Origin: Chromatocurvus sp964613795
Lineage (GTDB): Bacteria > Pseudomonadota > Gammaproteobacteria > Pseudomonadales > Halieaceae
Direction of reading: 5' to 3'
Assembly (NCBI GenBank): GCA_964613795.1
Contig: CAZTJR010000008.1
Span: 1 to 64,000 of the forward strand
DNA length: 64,000 nt
Shown piece after piece: positions 1 to 8,879 of this stretch (the first letter of the stretch is position 1; each line of letters opens with the position of its first letter). The position numbers and the translations under genes were made by a program. The notes beneath the pieces are model-generated. The model searched no databases. It had not been told where the DNA came from and saw only the letters and a list, made by a program, of their open reading frames with translations.

Positions 1-41
1 GAGCCCCGCCTGGAGAGATTGTAACCGGACAAACAAAAAAT

Positions 42-118
42 TGGTCGGTGTGAGAGGATTCGAACCTCCGACCCCTTCCTCCCGAAGGAAGTGCGCTACC
101 AGGCTGCGCTACACACCG
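42..118 (-). tRNA. tRNA-Pro (anticodon CGG), CCA encoded
   Basis: Read on the minus strand this is a 77-nt cloverleaf starting CGGTGTG and ending CACACCGACCA, so the 3' CCA is genomically encoded. The D-arm carries GCGCAGCCTGGTAGCGC and the T-loop GGTTCGAATCC. The anticodon stem is CTTCC/GGAAG around the loop TTCGGGA, which puts CGG at positions 34-36 and so reads proline CCG codons. The sequence closely resembles enterobacterial proK. A T-rich stretch follows on the minus strand at 34-42, but its hairpin cannot be judged at the window edge. Confidence 0.97.
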
Positions 119-230
119 AGTGACAGGCTTGCTGAGCCGCGAATCATACCAAAGCCGTGGCGGGCCGCCAACGACCACTTCTGCTATTATTCTGCCCCTT
201 TGCCAGCCGCTTTTGCTAAGGGCCACCCAA

Positions 231-1268
231 TTGGATCCAGTCACCCAGGGCCTCGCCGGTGCCGCCCTGCCACAGTCTCTTGCCCGGCGTAAGACGGTCG
301 CGGTAGCCGGCGTACTCGGCTTGCTCGCCGGAATGACGCCGGATCTCGACGTCCTGATACGCTCCAGCGACGACCCGCTGCTGTTTCTTGAATATCACCG
401 TCAGTTCAGCCACTCATTGATATTCATTCCACTGGGCGGACTGATCTGTGCGCTGTTGCTCCACCCGCTGCTGGCGCGTCGCCAGGGGCTGACGTTCAAA
501 CTTACCTGGATATTCTGCACTCTCGGCTATGCCACGCACGGGCTGCTGGACGCCTGCACTACGTACGGCACCATGCTGTTCTGGCCGTTCTCGGATGTAC
601 GGGTCGCCTGGAACACCATTTCCATCATCGATCCGCTGTTCAGCCTGCCGATTCTCGCCTTTCTCATCCTCGGCACTCTCCGAAAGCGGCCGGCCTGGGC
701 ACGTATAGCCATGATCTGGGGTCTCGTCTACCTGTGCCTGGGTGCCTGGCAGCGGGAAGTGGCCAGGGACTACGGTGCCGCCATAGCAATCAGTCGCGGC
801 CACGTGCCGCTGCAGCTCGAAGCCAAACCAAGTTTTGCGAACATTCTGCTGTGGAAGGTCGTCTACCGCACTGAGGATCGCTTTTACGTGGATGCGGTAC
901 GCACAGGGCCGACTCCCAGAATCTATCCCGGCGAAAACCTGCCCGTGCTTGATATTGCCCGTGACCTGCCGTGGCTTGACCGGGACTCGCAGCAGGCACG
1001 CGACATTGAGCGCTTTCGCTGGTTCAGCAAGGGCTATATTGCCCAGGACCCGAACAATCCCCGGCGCATCATCGACATCCGCTACTCGCTGTTGCCGAAC
1101 GAGATCAAGGCACTCTGGAGTCTCGGGCTGGACCCCGCCGCCACACCTGAACAGCATGCGCAGTACCTGACGCACCGGGGGGACAGCCGCGAGGCCCTGC
1201 CGCGCCTGTGGCAGCTTATCAGCTCAGCCAGATCCGGTAGCGCTTTGGCCCTTTTTCAAAACTCATGA
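231..1268 (+). CDS. Inner-membrane metal-dependent hydrolase, YdjM/DUF457-like
   Basis: A 345-residue membrane protein. The frame is open further upstream, but the family normally begins MDPVTQG, and here LDPVTQGLAGAAL begins at a TTG at 231 preceded by AAGGG, so that start is chosen. Seen: 'MTPDLDVLI' and 'HRQFSHSL' are the His/Asp-rich motifs of the family, followed by several hydrophobic segments in the first 180 residues and a soluble C-terminal half. YdjM-type proteins are called membrane-bound metal-dependent hydrolases, but their substrate is not established. The last 50 bp overlap the 3' end of the convergent ABC1 kinase gene. Confidence 0.82.
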   Translation: MDPVTQGLAGAALPQSLARRKTVAVAGVLGLLAGMTPDLDVLIRSSDDPLLFLEYHRQFSHSLIFIPLGGLICALLLHPLLARRQGLTFKLTWIFCTLGYATHGLLDACTTYGTMLFWPFSDVRVAWNTISIIDPLFSLPILAFLILGTLRKRPAWARIAMIWGLVYLCLGAWQREVARDYGAAIAISRGHVPLQLEAKPSFANILLWKVVYRTEDRFYVDAVRTGPTPRIYPGENLPVLDIARDLPWLDRDSQQARDIERFRWFSKGYIAQDPNNPRRIIDIRYSLLPNEIKALWSLGLDPAATPEQHAQYLTHRGDSREALPRLWQLISSARSGSALALFQNS

Positions 1269-2778
1269 TGTCGCGGGGCGACACGCCTCGTGCCCGGATA
1301 TCCTCCATGATTGCAGGCAGATCCCAATCGCTGGATTGCCGCAGATATACCAGTGTTTCTTCCGGAATGAGGTCTTCCAGCCGAAGCACGGCTTCTGCGG
1401 GCATCGACAGGTCCACGATAGTCTCATCGCCCTGTGACACTTTCACCCGCAGATGATCCGCGAGTCGCACCGAGGAAATGATCTGCCGGGCCGTGGCAGC
1501 GGTTTCGGCACTGACCTCGGGGATCGCCATGTCGCGAGCCTCTGCAATCAGCGCCGCGGGAAGTACGTCCTGCATCACCTGCCACCAGGACATGCCGGCC
1601 CGAAGTTCGTTAATCTGCTGGGTCAGCCCAAAAAAGCCGCGCAGCAACAGGATATGCGATGGCGGACCCGACGCCCGGAACCACCATCGATTTTCGCCCA
1701 GCAGACTCTCAAAGCGCGCCTTGAAGTCCCAGTGCCGGATAAAGAACCTCTGATCCTGCTTGAAGGGCGAGAACAGGATATGTGCCAGGGTGCCGAGCGC
1801 GCCCGAAATCAGCGCCAGCTTCCCGGCGTCAAAACCCATTGCGGCGAATGCGTTGAGCGCGTTCAGGTCCTCGCCTTCACGCACCGCGATGATGGTCCTC
1901 AGCAGGGCCAGCCGCTCGGCTCTGGCGACCGGCACCGTGCAGCCAAAATCCATAAGTACCACTTCGGGGGAACCATCAGCCCGCTGGCGAAACGCATAGT
2001 TGCCTGCATGCGGATCGCCGTGGACCTCGCCCACCCCGATCATGCTGGATAGCAGCGTGCCAAGCAGGATTCGCGCGATCCCCGTTCGTGCCTGGTCGGA
2101 CCAGGCCGTTGCCTGCGACAGCGGGACGCCACTCTCCCATGCCTGCGTCAGCACCCGTGCCGTGGTCAGCCGGATAAACACCCTGGGTACTACAAGGCCC
2201 GCCACCTGCACGGATTCCCGGAACCGTATCTGGCGCTCGGCCTCGTTGCGATAATCCAGCTCGCGTGCCATGTTCTCTTTCAGGGTTCGCTTATAGCCTT
2301 CCAGGTCGAAGCCCCATTTGCGCACGGGGCCAACGCCGGGCATGAGGCCGAACAGACGCATTTCGGCATCGATGGCGCCGGCGATAAACGGGTATTGAAC
2401 CTTCACCGCAACATCGGTGCCATCGAGCAGCGTCGCGCGATGCACCTGCCCGAGCGAAGCCGCGTGCTGCGATTCGTGAATCTCCTTGAAAACCTCATTG
2501 ATGGGCTGTCCAAGCTCCGCCTCAATGACGGGCAGCATCTCAGCCAGAGGCAGCGGCTCGATACTCTGCACCAGGCCCCTGAAGGCGTCGCCGTTTTCGC
2601 CAGCGGCCATGAGCTGGCCGAATTTCATGGTAACGCCCCGCGAATCGGCGAACATTGCGGCCAGAGCACGGCGCGCCTTTTCGCGAGCTTCCGGGTCATC
2701 GGTCTTTTTGAGCTGGCGCGCCGCGAGCCCGATTTTGGCCACGCCAACACCACGGCCGATGAATGTTGAGGAAGACAT
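1219..2778 (-). CDS. ABC1/UbiB/AarF-family atypical kinase
   Basis: A 519-residue ABC1 (UbiB-like) protein. Visible family motifs are the KxGQ signature in 'MKFGQLMA', the nucleotide-binding lysine in 'VAVKVQYP', the catalytic-loop equivalent 'HGDPHAGNYAF' and the metal-binding 'LMDFGCTV'. The family includes UbiB/COQ8, which supports ubiquinone synthesis. This copy lacks an obvious C-terminal membrane anchor of the UbiB type and is not beside ubi genes, so its pathway is unknown. The ATG at 2778 lies 8 bp after the stop of the upstream gene, implying translational coupling. The reading frame extends further upstream but would overlap that gene. The 3' end overlaps the convergent hydrolase gene by 50 bp. 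Confidence 0.87.
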   Translation of the reverse strand: MSSSTFIGRGVGVAKIGLAARQLKKTDDPEAREKARRALAAMFADSRGVTMKFGQLMAAGENGDAFRGLVQSIEPLPLAEMLPVIEAELGQPINEVFKEIHESQHAASLGQVHRATLLDGTDVAVKVQYPFIAGAIDAEMRLFGLMPGVGPVRKWGFDLEGYKRTLKENMARELDYRNEAERQIRFRESVQVAGLVVPRVFIRLTTARVLTQAWESGVPLSQATAWSDQARTGIARILLGTLLSSMIGVGEVHGDPHAGNYAFRQRADGSPEVVLMDFGCTVPVARAERLALLRTIIAVREGEDLNALNAFAAMGFDAGKLALISGALGTLAHILFSPFKQDQRFFIRHWDFKARFESLLGENRWWFRASGPPSHILLLRGFFGLTQQINELRAGMSWWQVMQDVLPAALIAEARDMAIPEVSAETAATARQIISSVRLADHLRVKVSQGDETIVDLSMPAEAVLRLEDLIPEETLVYLRQSSDWDLPAIMEDIRARGVSPRDIMSFEKGPKRYRIWLS

Positions 2779-2786
2779 GACCGGGC

Positions 2787-3554
2787 TCAGCGCCTGTCCA
2801 GCGTATCGCGCCAGGCTGCCTCGAACGCGGTTTCGGGAAAGTGGGTGTGCGCAGGAACGCGCACGCGCGGAGCAAAATAGTCGATGTATTGAGCGGTCCA
2901 ATGATCCCAGAGCCGGGGGTCATCTCGCCCCCAATCACGATAGCAGGCCTTCAGCGCATCGAAGATGTCCCGCGCTGGCGCCACCTCCTCGCTTGCTACG
3001 GTGGCCTCATACACGGGCGGCCCCTTGCCACGATACGGGTCCACATACACACTCACCCGCCGCAACGGAGACGCCGTATCGTCCACGACGTCGGCCTCGA
3101 ACACGATGTCGAGTCGGTCACGATGGCGCCGCTGGGCATTGACGCGACCCAAGCTCAGCATAACGCCCTCGCTGAGGCCGCTTCCGGCCTCTGCCTCATG
3201 GAAGAAAAGAAAACCCATCAGGCAATCACGCGCCGCGGATCGCTCCGACAACAGATCGTCGATGAATGCCTGAGTCCGGGCGTCAAAATCAAAAACAGGC
3301 GCGGTAAGCACGGCGCGCGCATAGGCCGCCATCTCTGAATCGTTGTGACAGTCCAGCCGATAGCTCTGGAAGGTTCGTATGCCGTACTTGTTCCAGGGTC
3401 GCGACCAGCCTATCTTTCTCGACGCGCGGTAGGACTCGAAGGCGTTCATGATTTTTCGCAGCACGGCGGGTGGCTGTGATCGCTTGTTCAGCGTGATCAT
3501 CGCCTCCCGGTAGGCATCACCGTTCTTGATTTCGTAAGCGACTGCTCCACGCAT
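2787..3554 (-). CDS. Conserved protein of unknown function, ABC1-kinase operon partner
   Basis: A 255-residue soluble protein that I do not recognise. It has no signal peptide or membrane segment and is rich in charged and aromatic residues, for example 'IGWSRPWNKYGIRTF' and 'HWTAQYIDYFAPRVRVP'. The ATG at 3554 follows a G-run that may act as a ribosome site. An in-frame start at 3617 has no visible ribosome site. The gene sits immediately upstream of the ABC1 kinase gene with 8 bp between them, so the two are very likely co-transcribed and functionally linked. No catalytic motif can be named. Confidence 0.7.
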   Translation of the reverse strand: MRGAVAYEIKNGDAYREAMITLNKRSQPPAVLRKIMNAFESYRASRKIGWSRPWNKYGIRTFQSYRLDCHNDSEMAAYARAVLTAPVFDFDARTQAFIDDLLSERSAARDCLMGFLFFHEAEAGSGLSEGVMLSLGRVNAQRRHRDRLDIVFEADVVDDTASPLRRVSVYVDPYRGKGPPVYEATVASEEVAPARDIFDALKACYRDWGRDDPRLWDHWTAQYIDYFAPRVRVPAHTHFPETAFEAAWRDTLDRR

Positions 3555-3646
3555 GGATCGCCCCCCCGATCTGTCCCTTAAGACGACCGAGTTTACGCGC
3601 ACAGGTGGCTCGATCAAACACAGGCGACTGTTGCCGACAGCAAGCG

Positions 3647-3961
3647 TTACATCTGTTGATTAAAGGCCGACGTGCCCGCCTGGACCGCGATAGCCACCAG
3701 TATCCCGCTGGTGATCAAACCGAAAACACCGATAACAATGGCAATGATCTTGGTCACGCCCAGGGTGGGACGTAGATCCCCATAACCCACGGTGAGCGCA
3801 GTAATAAAGCCAAAATACAGGCTATCGCTCAGCGTCCATCCCTCTTTACGACCAGCCCAGATTGAAAGCAGGGATATGATCGTGCCCAGGCCAATGAACA
3901 AGGGACCAACCGTATAAGTCATGACAGCAAGCTGCCAGAGAAAATCCAGTGTCAGTCGCAT
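3647..3961 (-). CDS. Two-transmembrane potassium channel (Ion_trans_2 type)
   Basis: A 104-residue protein with the architecture TM1 (about residues 10-34), pore helix and filter, then TM2 (about 72-95). The selectivity filter 'TALTVGYGDLRP' contains the canonical TVGYGD of K+ channels. It has no regulatory RCK domain and no voltage sensor, so it is a minimal pore of the KcsA/Ion_trans_2 type expected to assemble as a tetramer in the inner membrane. It lies upstream of the unknown gene/ABC1 pair on the same strand, about 90 bp away, and could share its transcript. Confidence 0.88.
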   Translation of the reverse strand: MRLTLDFLWQLAVMTYTVGPLFIGLGTIISLLSIWAGRKEGWTLSDSLYFGFITALTVGYGDLRPTLGVTKIIAIVIGVFGLITSGILVAIAVQAGTSAFNQQM

Positions 3962-4294
3962 ACGTTGTCAAACTACCATAGCCGCCAAAACAGGCTGGCA
4001 TTAATTTCACATGACGACATGGGCCACACCGTGCACACCACACCTGTCATCCGGCTGATAAATGTATCAGCCGGAGCGATGAAAGGCACCGTTTGGCGGA
4101 GCTAATCGCCGCTTGTTGCCAGCATGAGGATAGGTGGGCTAACCTGAATAAACTGTGCGCCTTTGTAGGGGGACTCCCAGTGACTGGCACCTGCGCAGCC
4201 GACGTCGTCTTCGCGCTGCAATGCTGTCGACACATGCTGTCATGTCATTATCCGAGCGATGGCATGGGTTCTGAAACGTCGCGGAAACCGAGAT
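3962..4294. other. Divergent intergenic region between K+ channel and MltF-like gene
   Basis: About 330 bp separate the K+ channel gene (minus) from the transglycosylase gene (plus). I see no convincing gene. The notable element is a perfect 10-bp inverted repeat at 4051-4074, listed separately. Short open frames cross the region in several directions but have no ribosome sites or recognisable products. Confidence 0.6.
4051..4074. promoter_or_regulatory. Perfect 10-bp inverted repeat, operator or RNA hairpin
   Basis: Arms CCGGCTGATA and TATCAGCCGG are perfectly complementary around the 4-base loop AATG. It lies 90 bp upstream of the K+ channel start and about 220 bp upstream of the MltF-like start. 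No T-run follows on either strand, so a simple intrinsic terminator is unlikely. An operator for a dimeric regulator or a structured 5' leader are both possible. Confidence 0.5.
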
Positions 4295-5824
4295 ATGAAA
4301 GCACCCGAAACCCTTTTTTCCGCAGTCTGCAACATGCGCACAGCAGCCATTACATTATTACTTCTGTGGCCCCTTGCCGACGTTGAATCACGTACTGCCG
4401 CCCCCGCAGATGATGAGGCGACTCCTCGCCAGCAGCCCGTTGTCGGTGACGACAGTGGGTACAGTCCCGCCCGCGAGGCCAGGTTGCTGTTGCCGTGGCA
4501 GGGGGACCTCGACGGCATGCGCGATCGCGGCCTGATTCGCGTAGCCACCGCGTTCAGCCGGACCAATTTCTTCCTCGACGGTGGGCGGCCTCGCGGGGCT
4601 ACCTACGAGTTGCTGATGGCCTTTCGCCGGCACCTGAGGCAAATGGACAAGAGCTACCGGGGTATCGATGTACTGCTGTTACCCATGCCCCGCGACGATA
4701 TCGTGGAAGCAGTCCGAAGTGGCCGCGCAGATATCGCTGCGGCAAACCTCAGCATCACGCCAGGACGGTCAGCGGTACTCGACTTTTCTGCGCCTATAGC
4801 AACGGGCATCAGTGAACTCGTGGTGACTGGACCGGCCGCACCGGTCATACGCTCTCTTGAAGACCTCAGCGGCACCGATGTGCATGTGCGCGCCTCCAGC
4901 AGTTATTACGAGTCGCTGCAGACACTGGCGGCCGACTTCAGCGCCCAACAGATCGAGCCACCGCGCATTCACCCCGTGAATGAAAACCTTGAAACCGAAG
5001 ATATTCTTGAACTGGTGTCGCGCGGTGTATTTGAGGTGACTGTCGCGGACAGTTCGCTGACCGGACTCTGGACCGACATATTACCTGAGCTCACCGTGCA
5101 CGAGGACCTTGCCCTCAGTAAGAACAGTCGAATCGCCTGGGCCTTCAGAAAAAACTCACCGCAACTGACGCAGGTGGCAAATGAGTTCATCGGCGCCAAC
5201 CGCAAGGGCAGTCTGCTCGGCAACATCCTGACAAAACGGTATTTCAAGGCAAACCCATGGGTGCGCAATCCGCTGAATGAGGACGATACCGCGCGACTTG
5301 AAGCGCTTGCGGGTACGTTCAAGGCTTACGCAGATCGCTATGGCATTGACTGGTTGCTCTCGGCAGCACAGGCCTACCAGGAATCCGGTCTTGACCAGTC
5401 GCGCGTAAGCTCGGCGGGTGCCGTTGGTGTGATGCAGTTACTGCCCACCACGGCCGCAGATCCCAACGTGGGCATAGCCGACATTGAGGTTGTCGAGAAC
5501 AACATACACGCGGGAATCAAATACAAACACTTTCTTCGTAATCGCTATTTTGACGACCCCGGGCTCGATACGGTCGACCGGTGGTTGTTTACTCTGGCCG
5601 CCTACAATGCAGGACCTGCGCGCATCAATCAGTACCGGAGACGGGCAGAGACCATGGGTCTTGATCCCGATCGCTGGTTCCGCCACGTCGAACAGGTCTC
5701 TAATCGTGAGACGCGTCAGTACGTGAGTAATATCTTCAAATACTATATCAGTTACCAGGAATACCAGCGGCGGATTAGCCTGCTCAAGGAAATGGAGAGC
5801 GCTCGCGAAAGCCCTGTATCATGA
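4295..5824 (+). CDS. MltF-like lytic murein transglycosylase (SBP_bac_3 + SLT)
   Basis: About 509 residues. After a hydrophobic N-terminal segment ('TAAITLLLLWPLADV') comes a periplasmic solute-binding-protein family 3 domain (about residues 75-320). The C-terminal SLT lytic transglycosylase domain (about 350-480) shows 'QESGLDQS' with the catalytic Glu, 'GAVGVMQLLP', 'NIHAGIKY' and 'LAAYNAGPARI'. This is the MltF layout; such enzymes cleave peptidoglycan glycan strands to 1,6-anhydro-muropeptides. The ATG at 4295 is preceded by GGAAA; an upstream in-frame ATG at 4259 and an internal one at 4334 are alternatives. No clear lipobox is seen. The last 41 bp overlap the convergent RND pump gene. 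Confidence 0.87.
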   Translation: MKAPETLFSAVCNMRTAAITLLLLWPLADVESRTAAPADDEATPRQQPVVGDDSGYSPAREARLLLPWQGDLDGMRDRGLIRVATAFSRTNFFLDGGRPRGATYELLMAFRRHLRQMDKSYRGIDVLLLPMPRDDIVEAVRSGRADIAAANLSITPGRSAVLDFSAPIATGISELVVTGPAAPVIRSLEDLSGTDVHVRASSSYYESLQTLAADFSAQQIEPPRIHPVNENLETEDILELVSRGVFEVTVADSSLTGLWTDILPELTVHEDLALSKNSRIAWAFRKNSPQLTQVANEFIGANRKGSLLGNILTKRYFKANPWVRNPLNEDDTARLEALAGTFKAYADRYGIDWLLSAAQAYQESGLDQSRVSSAGAVGVMQLLPTTAADPNVGIADIEVVENNIHAGIKYKHFLRNRYFDDPGLDTVDRWLFTLAAYNAGPARINQYRRRAETMGLDPDRWFRHVEQVSNRETRQYVSNIFKYYISYQEYQRRISLLKEMESARESPVS

Positions 5825-8800
5825 CATAGAAGGCAGGCGTCATCAGCGTTACCAGAAGCATGGCAGCGGCCATACCATAAAGCACAGTGATGCCAAGGCT
5901 GACCCGGCTCGCGGCGCCTGCGCCGGTGGCCAGGACCAGAGGCGTCACCCCCAGCATGAAAGACAACCCGGTCATCAGGACAGCGCGGAAACGCTGGACC
6001 GCCGCCTCGGTCGCGGCATCGATGATCGACTGCCCTTCGTGTCGCAGCTGTGCGGCAAACTCAACGATCAATATCGCCGTCTTTGCGGCCATGGCAACAA
6101 GCAGCACCAGCCCTATCTGCGCATAGATATCAACGGGCTGGCCGGTAACACGAAAGGCGAGAAATGAGCCGAGAAAAGCGAGCGGGATTGACAACATCAC
6201 GGCGACAGGCAGGGTCCAGCTTTCATACAGGGCCACCAGAAAAAGATAGACCGTGACAATGGCGAGTGCGAACAACATCACGATCAGGTTACCCGCCTCC
6301 AGTTCCTGCAGTGTCTGTCCGGCCCAGGCATGCGAATAGTTATCCGGAAGATTTTTCAGCAGCTCCTCCATGACCTGGACGCTTTCGATGGTCGATACAC
6401 CGGCGGCAGGCTCGCCATTGATGGTGACGCTTCGGTACAGGTTGAACCCTTCCAGCTGTGTCGGAGCCTGCGCCGGTTCCAGACTTGCAATGCCGGCAAT
6501 AGGCACCATGTCACCCTGCTTGTTGCGAACCTGGAAGTGGCGCAAGTCTTCCGGCCGCGAGCGGTATTGGCTCTCGGCGCCGAGCATCACCCGGTAATTG
6601 CGGCCGAATTGGGTGAAATCATTCACATACATACCGCCCAGTTGTGCTTGCAGAGTGACAAACACGTCGCTGAAGTCGACCCCCAGCGTCTTGAGCTTCT
6701 CGCGATCCACTTCCAGAGAATACATGGGGACGCTCGCGCGCAAATTATGCCGTACCCGAGCCAGCTCATTGCGCTGATTGGCCTGCAGCACGAGGTTATC
6801 GGCCACGGCGGCCATCTCCTGCGGCGATACGCCGGCCGAATCCAGAAGCCGGAGGTCAAACCCGGCGGTTACCCCGAGGCCCGGGATGGCCGGGACATTG
6901 AAGACCATGATCTGAGCGCCGGCCACAGCCCAGAGCCGCGCATTGAGCCTTTTCAGGACAGCGGACGGCTGCAGTTCTGCCGTCTCCCGCTCCGACCAGT
7001 CTTTCAATACCACGACGCCGAAACCCCGGTTCGACCCGCTGCCATTGATCAGTGAGAAACCACTGACGCTGATAAAGTCGCTGACTGCCGGGTCCTGAAG
7101 CACGTCCTCCGTAACCTTCTGCATGATGGCGTCGGTCCGGTTCCCTGAAGCTGCGTCAGGCAGCTGCACATCGACAAAAAGAAACCCCTGGTCCTCCTCC
7201 GGGACGAACCCGGTCGGCGTGGTGGCAGCCAGATAGAGCAGGATGCCGATCAATGCCAGAAATACGCCAGCGACAAGAATAGAACGTCTCAACATACGTT
7301 CAATCAACCAGCGGTAACCAATGGTAAGGCGCTGGATAAAGGACTCGACCGGCCGCAGCCACCCCATCGGTGTTGCACCGCCTTTCAGCAGTACCGAGCT
7401 CAATGCCGGGGACAGCGTCAGGGCGTTGATGCTGGAAATGATAACGGCAAAGCAGATAGTCACGGCGAACTGACGAAAGAGCTCGCCGGTGATTCCGGGC
7501 AAGAAGGCCACCGGGACGAAGACCGCCAGCAGTATCAGGGTAGTGGATACGATAGGTGCAGTAATTTCCCGCATCGCGCGACTGACCGCATCGCGAACCT
7601 CGAGACCTTTTTCTTTCATCAAGCGGTCGACATTCTCGATAACCACGATAGCGTCATCGACCACGATGCCGATGGCCAGCACCAGGCCGAACAGCGTGAT
7701 CAGATTGATCGAGTACCCCATCATCGCCATGAAAGCGAAGGTTCCAATAAGCGACACCGGTATTGCAATGGCCGGGATCAGGGTGGCGCGCAGACTCTGG
7801 AGAAACAGAAACACGACCAGGACAACCAGGACTACGGCCTCGAACAGTGTATTTACGACTTCACGAACGGACTCTTCAATGAATTGCGTGCTGTCAAAGA
7901 GAATGGTGTAGTCCAGCCCATCAGGAAAGCTGCTTGCAAGACGCGTGACTTCGCTGCGAACACCCTCGGCCACGTCCAGAGCATTGGCATCGGGCAGCTG
8001 GTAGATCACGAGGAAGGCTGTATCTCGTCCGTTCAGCCTGGAGCTGGCGGCATAGGAACGAGCACCCAGCTCGATACGCGCCACATCTCGCAGCCGGACG
8101 ATACGCCCTTCCGGCCCTGTTCGCAGGACCGTGCCGCCAAATTCACCGGCGTCGCTGAGCCGGCCTTCACTGCGAATGTTAAAGGTGAATATCTGATCCG
8201 CTGCAGCGGGCTCCTGACCGAGCGTTCCGGCCGCCACAATCCGGTTCTGCTCGCGAATCGCTGAATTGACATCGGCTACTGTCAGACCGAGACGGTTCAT
8301 GCGTTCGGGATCCAGCCAGATCCGCATCGCGTATTCGCTGGTCCCCAACACCTGGGCTTCGGCAACGCCGGGGACCCGGGCAATATTCTCGAGCAGATTG
8401 GTGTTGGCGTAATTACTGAGGAACAGGCCATCGAGCTCCGCCCGGTCAGAGACGAGGTTGATGCCCATCAGCATGTTGCCGGCCTGCTTGCGTACCACCA
8501 CACCCTCGCGCCGCACCTCCTCGGGCAGCTGGCTTTCTGCCAGCTTGACGCGATTCTGGACGTTGACCTGCGCCATATCCGCGTCGGTTCCGGTCGCAAA
8601 GGTGACAGTAATCGCGGCCGACCCGTCGCTGCTGGTGGAGGATTCGATATAGATCATCCCTTCGACCCCATTGAGACGCTGCTCAATGGGTCGCACCACG
8701 GCGTCGGCCACGGCGTCGGCGCTGGCACCGGGATAGACGGCTCGCACCTGTACCTGCGGCGGTGCAAGATCGGGGTACATGTTAATAGGCAGGCCCCGAA

Positions 8801-8879
8801 GCGCCAGTAGCCCTGCCAGCGTAATCAGTATCGACAGGGCGAAGGCAAACTTCGGTCGCTGCAGGAAGAATTCACTCAT
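5784..8879 (-). CDS. RND efflux pump inner-membrane permease (HAE-1 type)
   Basis: A 1031-residue protein of AcrB/MexF size and layout. It has an N-terminal helix ('FALSILITLAGLLAL'), two large periplasmic loops and two blocks of six membrane helices. The proton-relay motif in TM4 is visible as 'GIVVDDAIVVIENV' with the paired Asp. It should export hydrophobic or amphiphilic compounds by proton antiport as a trimer. Its ATG overlaps the TGA of the adaptor gene (ATGA), so the two are translationally coupled. No outer-membrane TolC-type gene is adjacent, so a channel encoded elsewhere must complete the pump. The 3' end overlaps the MltF-like gene. Confidence 0.94.
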   Translation of the reverse strand: MSEFFLQRPKFAFALSILITLAGLLALRGLPINMYPDLAPPQVQVRAVYPGASADAVADAVVRPIEQRLNGVEGMIYIESSTSSDGSAAITVTFATGTDADMAQVNVQNRVKLAESQLPEEVRREGVVVRKQAGNMLMGINLVSDRAELDGLFLSNYANTNLLENIARVPGVAEAQVLGTSEYAMRIWLDPERMNRLGLTVADVNSAIREQNRIVAAGTLGQEPAAADQIFTFNIRSEGRLSDAGEFGGTVLRTGPEGRIVRLRDVARIELGARSYAASSRLNGRDTAFLVIYQLPDANALDVAEGVRSEVTRLASSFPDGLDYTILFDSTQFIEESVREVVNTLFEAVVLVVLVVFLFLQSLRATLIPAIAIPVSLIGTFAFMAMMGYSINLITLFGLVLAIGIVVDDAIVVIENVDRLMKEKGLEVRDAVSRAMREITAPIVSTTLILLAVFVPVAFLPGITGELFRQFAVTICFAVIISSINALTLSPALSSVLLKGGATPMGWLRPVESFIQRLTIGYRWLIERMLRRSILVAGVFLALIGILLYLAATTPTGFVPEEDQGFLFVDVQLPDAASGNRTDAIMQKVTEDVLQDPAVSDFISVSGFSLINGSGSNRGFGVVVLKDWSERETAELQPSAVLKRLNARLWAVAGAQIMVFNVPAIPGLGVTAGFDLRLLDSAGVSPQEMAAVADNLVLQANQRNELARVRHNLRASVPMYSLEVDREKLKTLGVDFSDVFVTLQAQLGGMYVNDFTQFGRNYRVMLGAESQYRSRPEDLRHFQVRNKQGDMVPIAGIASLEPAQAPTQLEGFNLYRSVTINGEPAAGVSTIESVQVMEELLKNLPDNYSHAWAGQTLQELEAGNLIVMLFALAIVTVYLFLVALYESWTLPVAVMLSIPLAFLGSFLAFRVTGQPVDIYAQIGLVLLVAMAAKTAILIVEFAAQLRHEGQSIIDAATEAAVQRFRAVLMTGLSFMLGVTPLVLATGAGAASRVSLGITVLYGMAAAMLLVTLMTPAFYVMIQGFRERSPFP

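Noticed and set aside
4093..4386. 97-residue plus-strand open frame upstream of the MltF-like gene
   Set aside because: No ribosome site or recognisable features; it overlaps the MltF-like start region in another frame.
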